Below are positions 34,850-44,507 of a DNA stretch of 64,000 nt, piece after piece; position 1 is the stretch's first letter, and the number at the start of each line of letters is the position of its first letter. This DNA comes from Streptomyces sp. NBC_00457 (GTDB taxonomy: Bacteria; Actinomycetota; Actinomycetes; Streptomycetales; Streptomycetaceae). The notes below the pieces were generated by a model. The model was not told where the DNA came from. It saw only the letters and a program-made list of their open reading frames with translations, and made no database searches. The translations under genes and the position numbers were made by a program. The stretch covers positions 10,168,001 through 10,232,000 of the forward strand of contig NZ_CP107905.1 in the NCBI RefSeq assembly GCF_036014015.1. The letters are read 5' to 3'.

Positions 34850-37000
34850 TCACCGTTGCAGCGCGGGCTCCGCGTCGTTGGCGAGCGAGTGTTGACCGTC
34901 CGGCAGCTCCGCCGCTGGACGGGACAGTCGGCTCGGCCACCAGATCCGCCGGCCGATCAGCAGGGTGAGGGCGGGCACCAGGACCGACCGCACCAGCAGG
35001 GCGTCGAGCAGCACGCCGAAGGCGACCAGGAATCCGACCTCGACCAGCATCACCAGCGGAAGTGTGGCGAGGACTCCGAACGTGGCCGCCAGGACCAGGC
35101 CTGCCGAGGTGATGACGCCACCGGTGGCCGAGAGGGCTTTGAGCATGCCCTCTCTGGTGCCGAGACGCAGGGTCTCCTCCCGGGCCCGGCTGGCCAGGAA
35201 GATGTTGTAGTCGACGCCGAGCGCCACCAGGAACAGGAATGCCAGCAGCGGCACCGAAGAGTCGATGCCCTTGAACCCGAGAATCGTGTCGAAGAAGAAC
35301 ACGCTGCCGCCGAAGGCCGCGGCGAATGAGATGACCACGGTGGTCATCAGGACCAGCGGGGCCAGGATCGCACGCAGCAGCAGCCCGAGGATGATCAGGA
35401 CGACGATGAGCACCAGCGGGATCACCAGCTTCTCGTCGCGCACGGTGGTCACCTCGGTGTCGAGGTTCTCCGCACTCGGCCCGCCGACGATCGCCTCAGC
35501 CCCGCTCACCGCGTGCACGGCGGTGCGTACCCGCTTGATCGTCTCGTACTCCGCGGTGGTGTCCGGCGCGTCCTTCGGGGTCACGGAGATGTTGGCCCAG
35601 CCACCGATGGTCTGCTCCGGGACGGCCCCGGCCACACCGCGAGTGTCCTTGACGACGTCGAGCACCCGCTCCTGGTGCGCCGGCCGCGTGAAGATCGTCA
35701 TCGGCTGGCCGCCGAGCTCCGGGAAGTGCTCGCGGAGAACGGTGAAGCCGTTGACCGACTCCGGCGTGTTCAGGAACTGGTCCTGCTCCCGCAGGGCGCC
35801 GGTGTTGCCCGCCAGCCCGAGGGCGAGCACGCCGAGGACTCCGAGCGAGCCGAGCGTCGCCACCCACCGGCGGCGGTTGATGGCGGTGCCGAGCCGTCCC
35901 CACAGCCCCGGCTTCTCCTCCACGGCCGTGCTGAACCGCGGGATGGCCGGCCAGAAGACCCGCCTGCCGAGCACCACGAGCACCGCCGGGAACAGCGTCA
36001 GCATGGCCACCAGCGCGCACAGGATGCCGGCCGCACCGATCGGGCCCAGCCCGCTGGTGCTGTTCAGGTCCGCGACGAGCAGGCAGAGCAGGCCGGCGAC
36101 CACGGTGGCCGCGGACGCGATGATGGCCGGCGCCGCGCCGCGTAGCGCGTGGACCATCGCGACCCGGACGTTCTCATGGTGGTGCAGTGCCTCCCGGTAT
36201 CGAGCGATGAGCAACAGCGCGTAGTCCGTGCCGACGCCGAACACCAGGATCGTCAGCAGCGCCGAGTTCTGGTCGTTGACCACGATGTTGAAGCCCTTGA
36301 CGAGCAGGTAGACGGTGCCCATCGAGGTCAGTGCGGCCGCGCCGACAGCCAGCAAGGGGATGATCCACAACACCGGGCTGCGGTAGGTGATGATGAGCAG
36401 GAGCGTGACGACGATCATGGTGGTGAGGAGGACCTGCGTGTCGATGCCGTCGAAGACGGCATCCATGTCGCCGTCGATCGCGCCCGGGCCGGTCACGTCG
36501 AGTTCCAGGCCGGAGGGGCGGTCCTTCGCGGCGTCACGTACCGGGCCGACGAGGTCCTCCGGTGGGCCGTAGGACATGTTCACGTCAAGGGTGAACACCA
36601 TCGCCTCGCGGTCGGCGGAGCGGCTCATCGGTGAGCCCTCGTCGTCCTCGCCGGCCTCCGCTGTCCCCTTCGGCGGGTACTTCTTGGTAAGGGTGTCGTA
36701 GTGGCGCTCGACCGTTGCGCGGTCGGCGTCGGTCATGCCGCCGGAGCGGTGGTACACGAAGACGAAAGTGTTGTCCTCACCACCGGGGAGCTTGTCGTCC
36801 AGCGCCGCCACCTTGGTGGACTCGGCACTGGCCGGCAGGGTGTCCACGGCGCTGTCGGTGGTGACCGAGCTCAACTTTCCGCTCAGCGGCACCATGCCCA
36901 CCGCCAGCACCAGCCACAAGCCAATCACCAACCATGGCACCCACCGGCCTGCCAACCGACCGGCCGGCGCTTCCCCGGACGGCGCTGCGTTGACTGCCAT
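34850..37000 (-). CDS. MmpL/RND-type transporter
   Basis: 716 residues from ATG 37000 (AGGAGG upstream). About 12 helices in two halves with extracytoplasmic loops. It carries FGVGTDYALLLIARYRE and ALGVDYNIFLASRARE, the MMPL proton-relay motifs. It is convergent with the MprAB-like operon. It probably exports a lipid or metabolite and may be regulated by that two-component system. Its leader sequence and first codons are duplicated at 41440-41584 (see that entry). Confidence 0.93.
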   Translation of the reverse strand: MAVNAAPSGEAPAGRLAGRWVPWLVIGLWLVLAVGMVPLSGKLSSVTTDSAVDTLPASAESTKVAALDDKLPGGEDNTFVFVYHRSGGMTDADRATVERHYDTLTKKYPPKGTAEAGEDDEGSPMSRSADREAMVFTLDVNMSYGPPEDLVGPVRDAAKDRPSGLELDVTGPGAIDGDMDAVFDGIDTQVLLTTMIVVTLLLIITYRSPVLWIIPLLAVGAAALTSMGTVYLLVKGFNIVVNDQNSALLTILVFGVGTDYALLLIARYREALHHHENVRVAMVHALRGAAPAIIASAATVVAGLLCLLVADLNSTSGLGPIGAAGILCALVAMLTLFPAVLVVLGRRVFWPAIPRFSTAVEEKPGLWGRLGTAINRRRWVATLGSLGVLGVLALGLAGNTGALREQDQFLNTPESVNGFTVLREHFPELGGQPMTIFTRPAHQERVLDVVKDTRGVAGAVPEQTIGGWANISVTPKDAPDTTAEYETIKRVRTAVHAVSGAEAIVGGPSAENLDTEVTTVRDEKLVIPLVLIVVLIILGLLLRAILAPLVLMTTVVISFAAAFGGSVFFFDTILGFKGIDSSVPLLAFLFLVALGVDYNIFLASRAREETLRLGTREGMLKALSATGGVITSAGLVLAATFGVLATLPLVMLVEVGFLVAFGVLLDALLVRSVLVPALTLLIGRRIWWPSRLSRPAAELPDGQHSLANDAEPALQR

Positions 37001-37088
37001 CACTAGCCTCCTACATACGGGTTGCATCGCTTATCTGACGCCGACTTCCTACTGAGCGAACCTGAGACGACTGTTAATACGGTGCTCA
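37001..37088. repeat. MmpL promoter/leader, copy A of a dispersed repeat
   Basis: The 5' leader of the MmpL gene, including GCATCGCTTAT and GAGCGAACCTGAGACGA, recurs almost base for base at 41495-41584. Copy A should hold the MmpL promoter, although no canonical -10/-35 pair stands out. Confidence 0.8.
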
Positions 37089-37556
37089 GGCCGGTTGGCC
37101 GAACCATGTGCCCAGCGCACGCACCAGCGTGGTGGCGTCGAGGTCCTGCCCGGTAGGCAAGGCCCAGGGGACACAGCCGTCGGGCCGGATGAGCAACGCG
37201 TCGACGTCCACCCGGTCCGTGCGGGCGGTGACGGTGTTGACCCGTCCGGTCCACGCGGCCGCGGCGTCGCGGACCTCCGCGCGGTCGACGAGGTCGAGCA
37301 GGAGCCCACGACCCTCACGCAGCAGGTCCGCCGACCGGGTTGCCGCAGTGACGACGTCCAGGTCGGGCCGTTCCAGCGTCAACTTCATGTGCGGGCACAG
37401 GGTGCCGACGAACCGGTGGTCGTCGCCCAGGTCGTACCGGACGTCCATGCCGGCGAGCATGGCGGCGACGTACCGGTGGTGGTCGTCGAGGTCCATCAGG
37501 TCGGAGAACATCTCCCACAGCGCCCTGGTCTGCGGGTCGGGTCGCATCAGGGCCCG
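37086..37556 (-). pseudogene. FAD-dependent aromatic monooxygenase, C-terminal remnant
   Basis: About 155 codons: ALMRPDPQTRALWEMFSDLM, AGMDVRYDL, LREGRGLLLDL and VDALLIRPDGCVPWAL. This is the tail of PheA/RdmE-type flavoprotein hydroxylases that act on phenols and polyketides. The FAD-binding N-terminal two-thirds is missing. The break at about 37556 adjoins intron-related DNA. The original enzyme would have been a tailoring oxygenase upstream of MmpL. Confidence 0.8.
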
Positions 37557-37975
37557 CGGCGGCAGGTCACTTGAGCAGGCTCGTTGCCTGCCGCCCACCG
37601 ACCGGAAGGGTTGAGACGACAACACCGCATCGTCCGATGCCGGTGGCTGCGACTTCAGGCGTCGTGTCGCAGGGTGTGCGGTTGCACCGCTGGGAACTTG
37701 GCTTCAAGCAGTATGGCCTTCGCCCTGTCACGCGGGCCTTGCACGGCCACGCCTTCGACGCCTTCACTGCGTTCCGTGCTTTCCCGCCATGCTGGTGTTC
37801 CATCGCGGTTTCCCGTTCAGGTAAGGCGGGTGGCCCCGAGGTCACCTCCTTCCGAATCTCGGCCCCCTTGGGGGGCGATCCGGCGCCGAGTCAGACGGCG
37901 CACAGTTCTCCCGCACACGGCTTTCCGACATCGTTCACCGACTGGCATGCACCGTCGCCCTGCGCACGGTCCCGG
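37557..37975 (-). other. Group II intron 3' region and unassigned DNA
   Basis: At about 37888-37926 (minus strand), GGAAAGCCGTGTGCGGGAGA and the following ACTGTGCG resemble the conserved domain V hairpin of group II introns, right after the reverse transcriptase stop. A GCCCCC-TT-GGGGGC hairpin lies at 37862-37876. The remainder, 37557-37860, shows nothing I recognise. Confidence 0.5.
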
Positions 37976-38700
37976 TCAAGCGATAGACCCAAGCCGGGTG
38001 ATCCACCCATAGGTGAATCGGGTGGTCCAGTTCCGAGCCCTGAGGCCATGTTTGCGGCTGGCGAGGATCGCCAGCTGCTCGTGGACGTAGCTACCGACGG
38101 CGTTGAACTTCCGTCCGGAGTTCCCGTTGTGGAAGTACGCGCCCCAGCCCCGCAGCACGGGGTTGAGGTCGGCGACCACAGCGGACACCGGCCGCGTCGC
38201 CTTCGAACACGCGGTCGCCGCGCGGACTTTGTCCCGCAGTACACGCATCGCTCGTGCCGAGGGCCAGCGTTGCAGGTAGTACCTGCCCCGACATCTCCAC
38301 GATTCCACTTTCCGGTGGTGGAAGCCGAGAAACTCGAAGCCCTGTCCGCCCTTGGTAAGGCAGACGATGCCGGATTTCTCGGGATGCAGTCGCATCCCCA
38401 GGCATTCCGGCACCTTCGCCGCCAGTTCACGCCCCTGCTCGGCGCGTTGCCTGGTCGGCGACAGGACCACGAAGTCATCGCAGTAGCGCACCAACGTCCC
38501 CAACCGGCGGCCTTCGTGCTGCCATGCCTCATCCAGCACGTGCAGCGCGATGTTGGCCAGCAACGGGAACTCGGTGAGCCCTGCGGGGTTCCCCGCGCCG
38601 GTCGGGGACGTCACCCCGCCCTCCAGGATTCCCATCCGCAGCCAAACTCGGATCAGCTTCAGCATCGACCGGTCCGATACGCGCATCAGCTGGGCCTGGT
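37976..38700 (-). pseudogene. Group II intron reverse transcriptase/maturase, N-terminally truncated
   Basis: Contains RT blocks from LMRVSDRSMLKLIRVWL onward, the catalytic YCDDFVVL, LGMRLHPEKSGIV, FEFLGFHH and the maturase domain LNPVLRGWGAYFHNGNSG. The first third (RT 0 to 3) is gone, and the open frame is joined to transposase sequence in NQAQ-LMRVSD. It cannot be a working intron protein. Confidence 0.85.
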
Positions 38701-39050
38701 TCTTGCCGCGGCCGTAGACGTGACAGAAACCTGTCGGGGCTGATGGCGGCGTCCGGGCACAGCCGGGCGCTGACGTCCACGGCCAGGACCAGCCGCCAGC
38801 CCGCGCACCGCGGTAGCGGCAGCCCTGTGAGGACGCCACGGAGCCGTTCGACCTCGATCCAGCCCTTGTTCGGCGCGTCGTACGACGCGCCGTGCCCGCG
38901 CCGGTGCTCGGGCGGCAACGACAACCCGACCAGGGTTCGTACCGGCCCATCAGTACAGAGCACCGCGTCGGTGAGCTCGAACAGCGCGTCGACCCGCGGG
39001 GTCAGGCAGGCGTAGAAGTCGGTTCTGAGCTGAGTTTGGCTCCCGTCCAT
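38701..39050 (-). pseudogene. IS701-type transposase N-terminal fragment
   Basis: ATG 39050 begins MDGSQTQLRTDFYACLTPR, then VDALFELTDAVLCTDGPVR, EVERLRGVLTGLPLPRCAG and LVLAVDVSARLCPDA. A frameshift near 38735 puts FCHVYGRGKNQAQ into the frame that reads on into the intron reverse transcriptase. The remaining two-thirds of the transposase is absent. Confidence 0.82.
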
Positions 39051-39221
39051 CGCCGACGGACTTTCGTGGGCGTGACTTCGGGACCAGTTGCGACGGGCCT
39101 TGATTCTCGTGCGGGTGTCGAACGGCGCTCCGGAGAGAAGTACCGTGGTACCACCTCCCTCCCGAAGATGACGACCGCAGTACGACGAAAACAGGACGGA
39201 ATCGGGCCTAGCGTTCAGGCT

Positions 39222-39783
39222 ATGACGAGACCTGGAAGTCCACTGCGGAGGTTCGGGGCGGCCACCATGGCGCTGGCGACGGCGTTCGCTGTCGCCGCCT
39301 GCGGGTCGGACGCCGACAACAGTGCGGCGCCCGCCGCGCCCAGCTCGCACAGCGCGCACGCGGGCGGGTCATCGGCTCCACCGCAGCCGCTGCGCGCCGG
39401 CGAGCGGTTCGTCGACCGGAAGATGGCCGAGGCCTACACGCCCGCGCCGCCGGAGGGCGGCACGGACGAGTACCGGTGCCAGATGATCGATCCGGGCCTG
39501 ACCAAGGCGGCGTTCCTGACCGGGACCCAGTTCACGCCGGAGAACGTCGCCATCGCACACCACGCCATCGTGTACGCGGTGCCGCCGGGCGGCGCTGCCG
39601 CGGTGCGCGAGCAGGACGCGAAGACCCCCGGCCTCGGCTGGCAGTGTTTCGGCGGGACCGGCGTGGACGGCGCCGAAGTAGAAGAGGGGGACGCGGGAGC
39701 CCGGCGCCCACCCGACGCGGCAACCGGGCCACCACCCTGCCCGCAATCAACCCAACAAACCGAAACTGCTCACCAGTTGAACT
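39222..39783 (+). pseudogene. Truncated copper type II monooxygenase-like lipoprotein
   Basis: ATG 39222. The signal MALATAFAVAAC is a lipobox, so the protein was membrane-anchored outside the cell. The domain start (YRCQMIDPGLTKAAFLTGTQ, NVAIAHHAIVYAVPPGG, WQCFGGTG) resembles the N-terminal half of ascorbate-type copper monooxygenases, with the His pair in HHAIVY. After about residue 155 the sequence becomes unrelated Pro/Gln-rich tail, so the gene is truncated. Confidence 0.7.
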
Positions 39784-39968
39784 GATGGGCTGTCACGAAA
39801 GATCGAGGTTAATCACAAGGCGGGTCAGCGCGCTGAGGATCTCAAGAGAGTCGCTACTACGCTCGTCTTGCTTGCCTACAGCGAACTAGCGCGACACTTC
39901 GATCTCTCTAGAAGAGCATGCGATCCGCCGTTGTATGAAGACCGCGTGATGCGGCAGCCGCGCATCGC

Positions 39969-40005
39969 ATGCTTTGGCTGTACTCTCGCCTTATAGCCAA
40001 AGCAT
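39969..40005 (-). terminator. Hairpin after the amidohydrolase gene
   Basis: Perfect 11-bp arms (ATGCTTTGGCT / AGCCAAAGCAT) with a 15-base loop, 27 bases beyond the amidohydrolase stop. The rest of 39784-40031 contains no gene I can support. Confidence 0.6.
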
Positions 40006-40031
40006 TCTCCACTTCTGCCGACGCTGGCGCG

Positions 40032-41168
40032 TCACTTCACGGGCACTTTCATTCCGAACAGTTTTTCCGCATTTCGGAACGCAATCTTTTCCTTGTCTTC
40101 GCGTGGCAAATCGACTCCGCGGAACCAGTCGGTCTGCTCCTTTATGTCCGCGAACGGGTAGTCGGTTGCGAACATCACTCGATCCACGCTTATGTACTTC
40201 AGCAGGAGATCGAGCAGTTCGGTCTGGGGGAATGCGCTGGTTGTGACCCAGAAGTTGTCCTGGAAGTATTGCCCGATGGGCTTCTCGAGCGAGTCTTTGG
40301 TCGGCTCGCCCATGTCATTGACGATCCGCTCGTAGTAGAAGGGAAGACCTTCGCCCATGTGGCCGATGATGATTTTCAGTTTGGGGAATCTGTCGAAAAC
40401 CCCGTACGTGATCATCCGAATGCATTGGGTCAGCACCTCCTGGTGCCAGCCATATCCAGACCCACTGAAAATGTAGTCTTGGTACTCTTCCGTGTATTTA
40501 GACCGTGTGGTGCTGTAGTAGATCTTGAAGACCTCGTCAGCTGGATAGCCGGGATGCAGGTAGATCGGCACATCGAGAGCAACGGCACGTGCCAGCACAG
40601 GCTCGAAATCGGGATGATCGAGATACTTCTTCGCGATGTGTCCGTTGGTCAGTGCGCCCAAGAAGCCATCTTCCCGAACCGAGCGTTCCAGTTCGTCCGC
40701 CGCCGCCTCCGGGCTCTGCAAGGGCAAGGTGGCGAAAGCCTTGAAGCGGCCCGGATATTTGGCGATTGGCCCGTCTACAAGTTGCCGGTTAAGACGATGG
40801 GCAAGGTCGATGCCCCTTTGCCCAGGGACATTTTGTACGGAGGGTGTATGAGCAGAGAGGATTTGAACGTTGAGTCCCCCCGCATCCATATCGCCGATGC
40901 GGCGTTGGCCTAGATCCGAAAGACCAATTTCCTCAAGGAACGCTATGTGATCCTGATTGATGGAGTTCAGCTTCAACAACGTGGGAGTCGAAAAGGTCTC
41001 CTCCGTGCCGATGAAGGGCAGGTCCTGGTCCCGCCGTGAAATGTCCGAAGTCTTGTCCGAAGTCTCGTTCTCGCTCGCTTCCGAGACAATGGCGTGCGTG
41101 GACAAGCCGGCACCAATGCCAAGTGCCGTGCTGGCGGTGAGAAAGCCGCGGCGTCCCATGGGCTTCAT
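40032..41168 (-). CDS. Tat-type amidohydrolase (amidohydrolase 2/decarboxylase family)
   Basis: 378 residues from ATG 41168 (GAGAGGGA upstream). GRRGFLTASTALGIGAGL is a twin-arginine signal. The TIM-barrel motifs match the resorcylate/dihydroxybenzoate decarboxylase and ACMSD group: YLHPGYP, KLKIIIGHMGEGLPFYYERI and MFATDYPF. The N-terminal metal motif usually reads EEHF; here it is EETF, so one His ligand appears replaced. Base composition is clearly less GC-rich than neighbours, indicating import. The decayed MmpL-leader copy lies directly upstream. Confidence 0.85.
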   Translation of the reverse strand: MKPMGRRGFLTASTALGIGAGLSTHAIVSEASENETSDKTSDISRRDQDLPFIGTEETFSTPTLLKLNSINQDHIAFLEEIGLSDLGQRRIGDMDAGGLNVQILSAHTPSVQNVPGQRGIDLAHRLNRQLVDGPIAKYPGRFKAFATLPLQSPEAAADELERSVREDGFLGALTNGHIAKKYLDHPDFEPVLARAVALDVPIYLHPGYPADEVFKIYYSTTRSKYTEEYQDYIFSGSGYGWHQEVLTQCIRMITYGVFDRFPKLKIIIGHMGEGLPFYYERIVNDMGEPTKDSLEKPIGQYFQDNFWVTTSAFPQTELLDLLLKYISVDRVMFATDYPFADIKEQTDWFRGVDLPREDKEKIAFRNAEKLFGMKVPVK

Positions 41169-41233
41169 GTCAGTCCCTCTCTTCAGGCGTTTGTGTGGTG
41201 AGGTATCCGTACGGCATCCGTCTGCGAGATGCT

Positions 41234-41494
41234 TCAGGGGGTCTTCGCGTCCTGCTCGCGCACCGCGGCAGCGCTCAGGTCGAGGAACCGCTCGCCGGTG
41301 CGGAGCGGCTGTGGTGGAGCTGACGACCGCCCGCGTGCGCGCTGTGCGGGCCGGCCGCGGCGGGCCCCGCACTCTTGTCGGCGTGTGACCTCGCATGCGG
41401 CGACAGGGAACGCCGTCGCCAGCGCCCTGATGGCCGCCTCGAACCGCAACCGGCCGGGCTGCGCTTTCCCCGATGGTGCTGCGTCGACTGCCAT
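41234..41494 (-). pseudogene. Chimera of MmpL start and lipoprotein fragments
   Basis: 86 codons. MAVDAAPSGKAQPGRL copies the MmpL N-terminus (MAVNAAPSGEAPAGRL). The frame then jumps into a degenerate copy of the lipoprotein signal and linker (ALATAFPVAAC, SSAPPQPLRTGERF) and, after an internal deletion, into AAAVREQDAKTP. It is evidence of an old duplication and deletion, not a functional protein. Confidence 0.8.
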
Positions 41495-41584
41495 CACTAG
41501 CCTCCTGCATACGGATTGCATCGCTTATCCGCATGCCTACTTCCTACCGAGCGAACCTGAGACGAACGTTAAAGAGCTGCTCAC
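41495..41584. repeat. MmpL promoter/leader, copy B
   Basis: Nearly identical to 37001-37088 up to the GTTAA at its outer end. Oriented to read toward the chimeric frame and the amidohydrolase, so it could now supply their promoter. Confidence 0.75.
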
Positions 41585-41592
41585 GCGCTCTG

Positions 41593-42355
41593 CTAAATGA
41601 GCTTCTTCAGCGTTGCCGCTCCAGGGTGAGGATGGCCTTTGGCGATTGACGTCATGCGGTTGGGACTGCATCGGGATCTGCGGAAGATACGCCAGGACTT
41701 CAGGTGTGCGACGCCTCGTTCGACCGGTGCCCGTGCCGCGGATAGCGCGCGGTTGAGTGGCGTCTTGGTGAGGGTGAGTTCCTGCGGGGGCCTGCGTTTG
41801 ATGCCCGTGGTTACCCACGGGCCGCCGCCCTGGTAGGCGAGGTCGGCCAGGATGGGGACGCCCTGGCGTTCGCAGATGCGGATGATCCGGTGGGTGCGGG
41901 CGGCGGTCAGGTCGTGAGTCCGGCCGGGCAGTGCGGGTGAGAGCCACAGCAGTCGGCCGCCCGGATCGGTGACCACCTGCACGTTCACCCCGTGCCGGCG
42001 GTGCTTGTGGGAGTAGTCGGCCCGTCCGTCGCCGACCCGGTCGCACGGCGAGCGTGCCGTCCAGCAGGACGAAGTCGGGGTCGGTCTCGCGCAGGACCTT
42101 CAGCAGACCCGGCGCGCGTTCGGCGAGGAGGTGGATGACCGCACTGGTGTAGGCATGGGCGGTGGACTCGCTGATCCCGAACCCAGTAGCGATCTTCGCC
42201 AGAGTGGTGTGTTCGCGCAGGTACACCAGTGCCACCGTCGCGCGCTGGGACGGGCGGAGCTTGCAGCGCCGGTCACCCTCGCGGGTGACGATGAGCATCG
42301 TGACCCACTCCACGAGGGCATGGGGCAGGTCGAGTGCGGCAGGATAGATGACCAA
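41593..42355 (-). pseudogene. IS5-family transposase, frameshifted
   Basis: First frame: HTH-like [49 protein letters not shown]. Second frame: [33 protein letters not shown], then [15 protein letters not shown] and [17 protein letters not shown]. The break lies near 42045, where two bases seem to be missing between the first and second catalytic regions. DDE residues are present on both sides but the protein cannot be made intact unless frameshifting occurs. Confidence 0.85.
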
Positions 42356-42449
42356 CGAGGCCCCCGAGCAGCGTGGTTGAGACGTCAGACATCTCGATCA
42401 ACAGCCCGGGAGCCTCGCTCGTTGCGCTTCGAGGACCCTCACCTGCTCG

Positions 42450-43276
42450 GTGGCCAACTCGAGGAAGCTCAATGATCAGTTGTGGGAGCTTCTCGAGCCG
42501 ATGCTTCCGCCGTGGCCCGATGAAGGCGCCCGGTCCGCGGCCGGTGCCGGATCGGCAGTGCCTGCAGGGCATCTTGTACGTGCTGCATACCGGGATCGGC
42601 TGGGAAGACCTTCCGCAGTAACTCGGCTTCAGGTCAGGCATGACGTGCTGGCGGCGGATCAAGCGGTGGATCAACGCCGGGGTGTTCGACGATCTGCATC
42701 GGATCCTGCTTGCCCAGCGGCCGCCGGCGCACGCAAGCAGGCGCCGCGGAACCCGGCAAGCGCACCCGGCCTGCTCAGCACTGTCCCGATGAGGCGCTGG
42801 GCCGCTCGCGCGGCGGCCTGACAACGAAGATTCACTTGGCAGGTGAGGGCGGTCTGCGGCCTCTGGCCATGCTGGTAACCCCCGGTCAGTGGGGCGATGC
42901 CCCACAGATGATCCCGGTTCTCGAGCGCATTCGTGCGCCCCGGCCGGACGGCGGCCGTCCACGCACCCGGCCCGACCACCTCAGCGGCGACAAAGCGTAC
43001 TCATCACGCCGCAACCGCCGTTGCCTGCGGCGTCGGCAAATCAAGCACACCATCCCCGAACGCCGAGATCAGCAGGCCCACCGCCTACGCCGTGGGAGTA
43101 ACGGCGGCAGGCCCACCGGCTTCGATGCGGCACGCTATGTCCGCAGGAACGAAATCGAGCGGCTGATCAACCGATTGAAGGCCAACCGGGCAGTGGCCAT
43201 GCGTTTCGACAAGAGGGCGTACGTCTTTCACGGCACCGTGACCGTCGCAGCCCTTCGCCTCTGGCTTTGCGCATGA
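42450..43276 (+). pseudogene. IS5-family transposase, multiply frameshifted
   Basis: Fragments across frames: ANSRKLNDQLWELLEPMLPP, then LQGILYVLHTGIGWEDLPQ, then GRSRGGLTTKIHLAGEGGLRPL, PDHLSGDKAYSSRRNR, NEIERLINRLKANRAVAMRFDKRA. The order matches an actinobacterial IS5-type DDE transposase different from the adjacent minus-strand copy. At least two shifts occur before 42790. Confidence 0.85.
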
Positions 43277-43285
43277 CCCGCCAAC

Positions 43286-43855
43286 CTAGCGCGAGCCGAG
43301 GAACTCGATCGCCCGCTGGGTCAGGAGCTTGGCAGCGTCCGGGTCGTAGGACGGCAGCGAACTGTCCGCGAACAGGTGCTGGTCTCCGGGATACAGGAAT
43401 ATCTCCGCGTCAGCGCAGTCGGAGACGAGCGCGCGAGCAGCGTCGATGTCCTCGGCGAACAACGGATCGGATTCCTTCGCATGCACCTGCACCGGCACAT
43501 CATCAGGCCATGCCGCACCAAACTCCGACAGGGGGATGCAAGCGTGGAACAGGAGCGCGCCCCGCGCGCCCGCCCGCGTCTGCGCCAGCTTCTGTGCGGG
43601 CAGCACACCGAGCGAGAAGCCGACGTAAACGGTGTCCCGCGGCAGCAGTTCGGCCGCGCGGACACCGCGCTCGGTGATCTCGCCGAACCCGACCTGCTCC
43701 ACGTAGCCCATGCCCTCCTCGAGGGAACCGAACGTTCGCCCGTCGAAGAGATCGGGCGTGTGGACGGTGTGCCCGGCCGCGCGGAGTTCGTCGGCGAAAG
43801 CGACGACTCCGACAGTCAGCCCCTGCGAGTGATGGAACAGTACGACCTCTGTCAT
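43286..43855 (-). CDS. Dienelactone hydrolase-family protein
   Basis: 189 residues with an alpha/beta-hydrolase fold: EVVLFHHSQGLTVGVVAFADEL at the N-terminus, nucleophile elbow GFSLG (Ser rather than the Cys of classical dienelactone hydrolases), acid in KESDPLFAED and His in GDQHLFAD. It is cytosolic, and the substrate is unknown. It is transcribed divergently from an ArsR gene 58 bases away that presumably controls it. Confidence 0.87.
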   Translation of the reverse strand: MTEVVLFHHSQGLTVGVVAFADELRAAGHTVHTPDLFDGRTFGSLEEGMGYVEQVGFGEITERGVRAAELLPRDTVYVGFSLGVLPAQKLAQTRAGARGALLFHACIPLSEFGAAWPDDVPVQVHAKESDPLFAEDIDAARALVSDCADAEIFLYPGDQHLFADSSLPSYDPDAAKLLTQRAIEFLGSR

Positions 43856-43913
43856 GCCTGAACCCCTTGCCTTGCGGGTAGCGAATGATCCGGAACTTTA
43901 GAATAATCGAGAG

Positions 43914-44507
43914 GTGTCGAACAATACCCGCCTCCCCGACTACGACCTTGCCGACGTCACAGATGTGACAGCCCCGGCCCAGCTCCGCGCGCTGGCCAAC
44001 CCACTGCGCAACGCCATCCTCGAGCTGCTCCTCGAACGCGCCGCGACCGTGAGCGAACTGGCCTCCGCACTCGGCCGCCCCAAGAGCACGGTCGCGCACC
44101 ACGTGAGCGCCCTGGCGGAAGCCCAGCTGCTGAAGGTCGTGCGGACCCGCCGGGTGCGAGCCATCGACGAGCGCTACTACGGCCGCACCGCGCGCATCTT
44201 CCGCGTCGGCACGATCAACAGTCCGACCGACGGGGACACCACGCCGTACTGCAACAACGATCTCGCCACGGCCGCGACCGAGTCGGCTCCCGCACACCAG
44301 GCAGATCAACTCTCCTCGATCGTGCGACACGTACGGATTCCCCGGGAGCAGGCCCGCGAGTTCTGGACGCGGGTCCTGGAACTCGCCAACGACTACACGC
44401 AACTGCCGCGCGGAGGCGATGTGGTGTACGGCTTCGCGGCCGGGCTCTACCCGACAGACCATCCGGCGCTGCCAGAGGCTGAGCCTGCGGTGAAGGACCC
44501 GGACTGA
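43914..44507 (+). CDS. ArsR-family transcriptional regulator with extended C-terminus
   Basis: 197 residues from GTG 43914. The HTH core is LRALANPLRNAILELLLERAATVSELASALGRPKSTVAHHVSAL split as LANPLRNAILELLLE and GRPKSTVAHHVSALAEA. The C-terminal half, about 100 residues, is predicted helical and contains HVRIPREQAREFWTRVLELAN, perhaps a ligand or dimer domain. It is probably a repressor of the divergent hydrolase and of itself. Confidence 0.88.
   Translation: MSNNTRLPDYDLADVTDVTAPAQLRALANPLRNAILELLLERAATVSELASALGRPKSTVAHHVSALAEAQLLKVVRTRRVRAIDERYYGRTARIFRVGTINSPTDGDTTPYCNNDLATAATESAPAHQADQLSSIVRHVRIPREQAREFWTRVLELANDYTQLPRGGDVVYGFAAGLYPTDHPALPEAEPAVKDPD

Noticed and set aside
37571..38743. 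390-codon plus-strand frame across the intron region
   Set aside because: It reads antisense to the reverse transcriptase and has no coding features.
42050..42060. Programmed frameshift in the IS5-type transposase
   Set aside because: No slippery sequence is visible; about two bases seem lost, so mutation is simpler.
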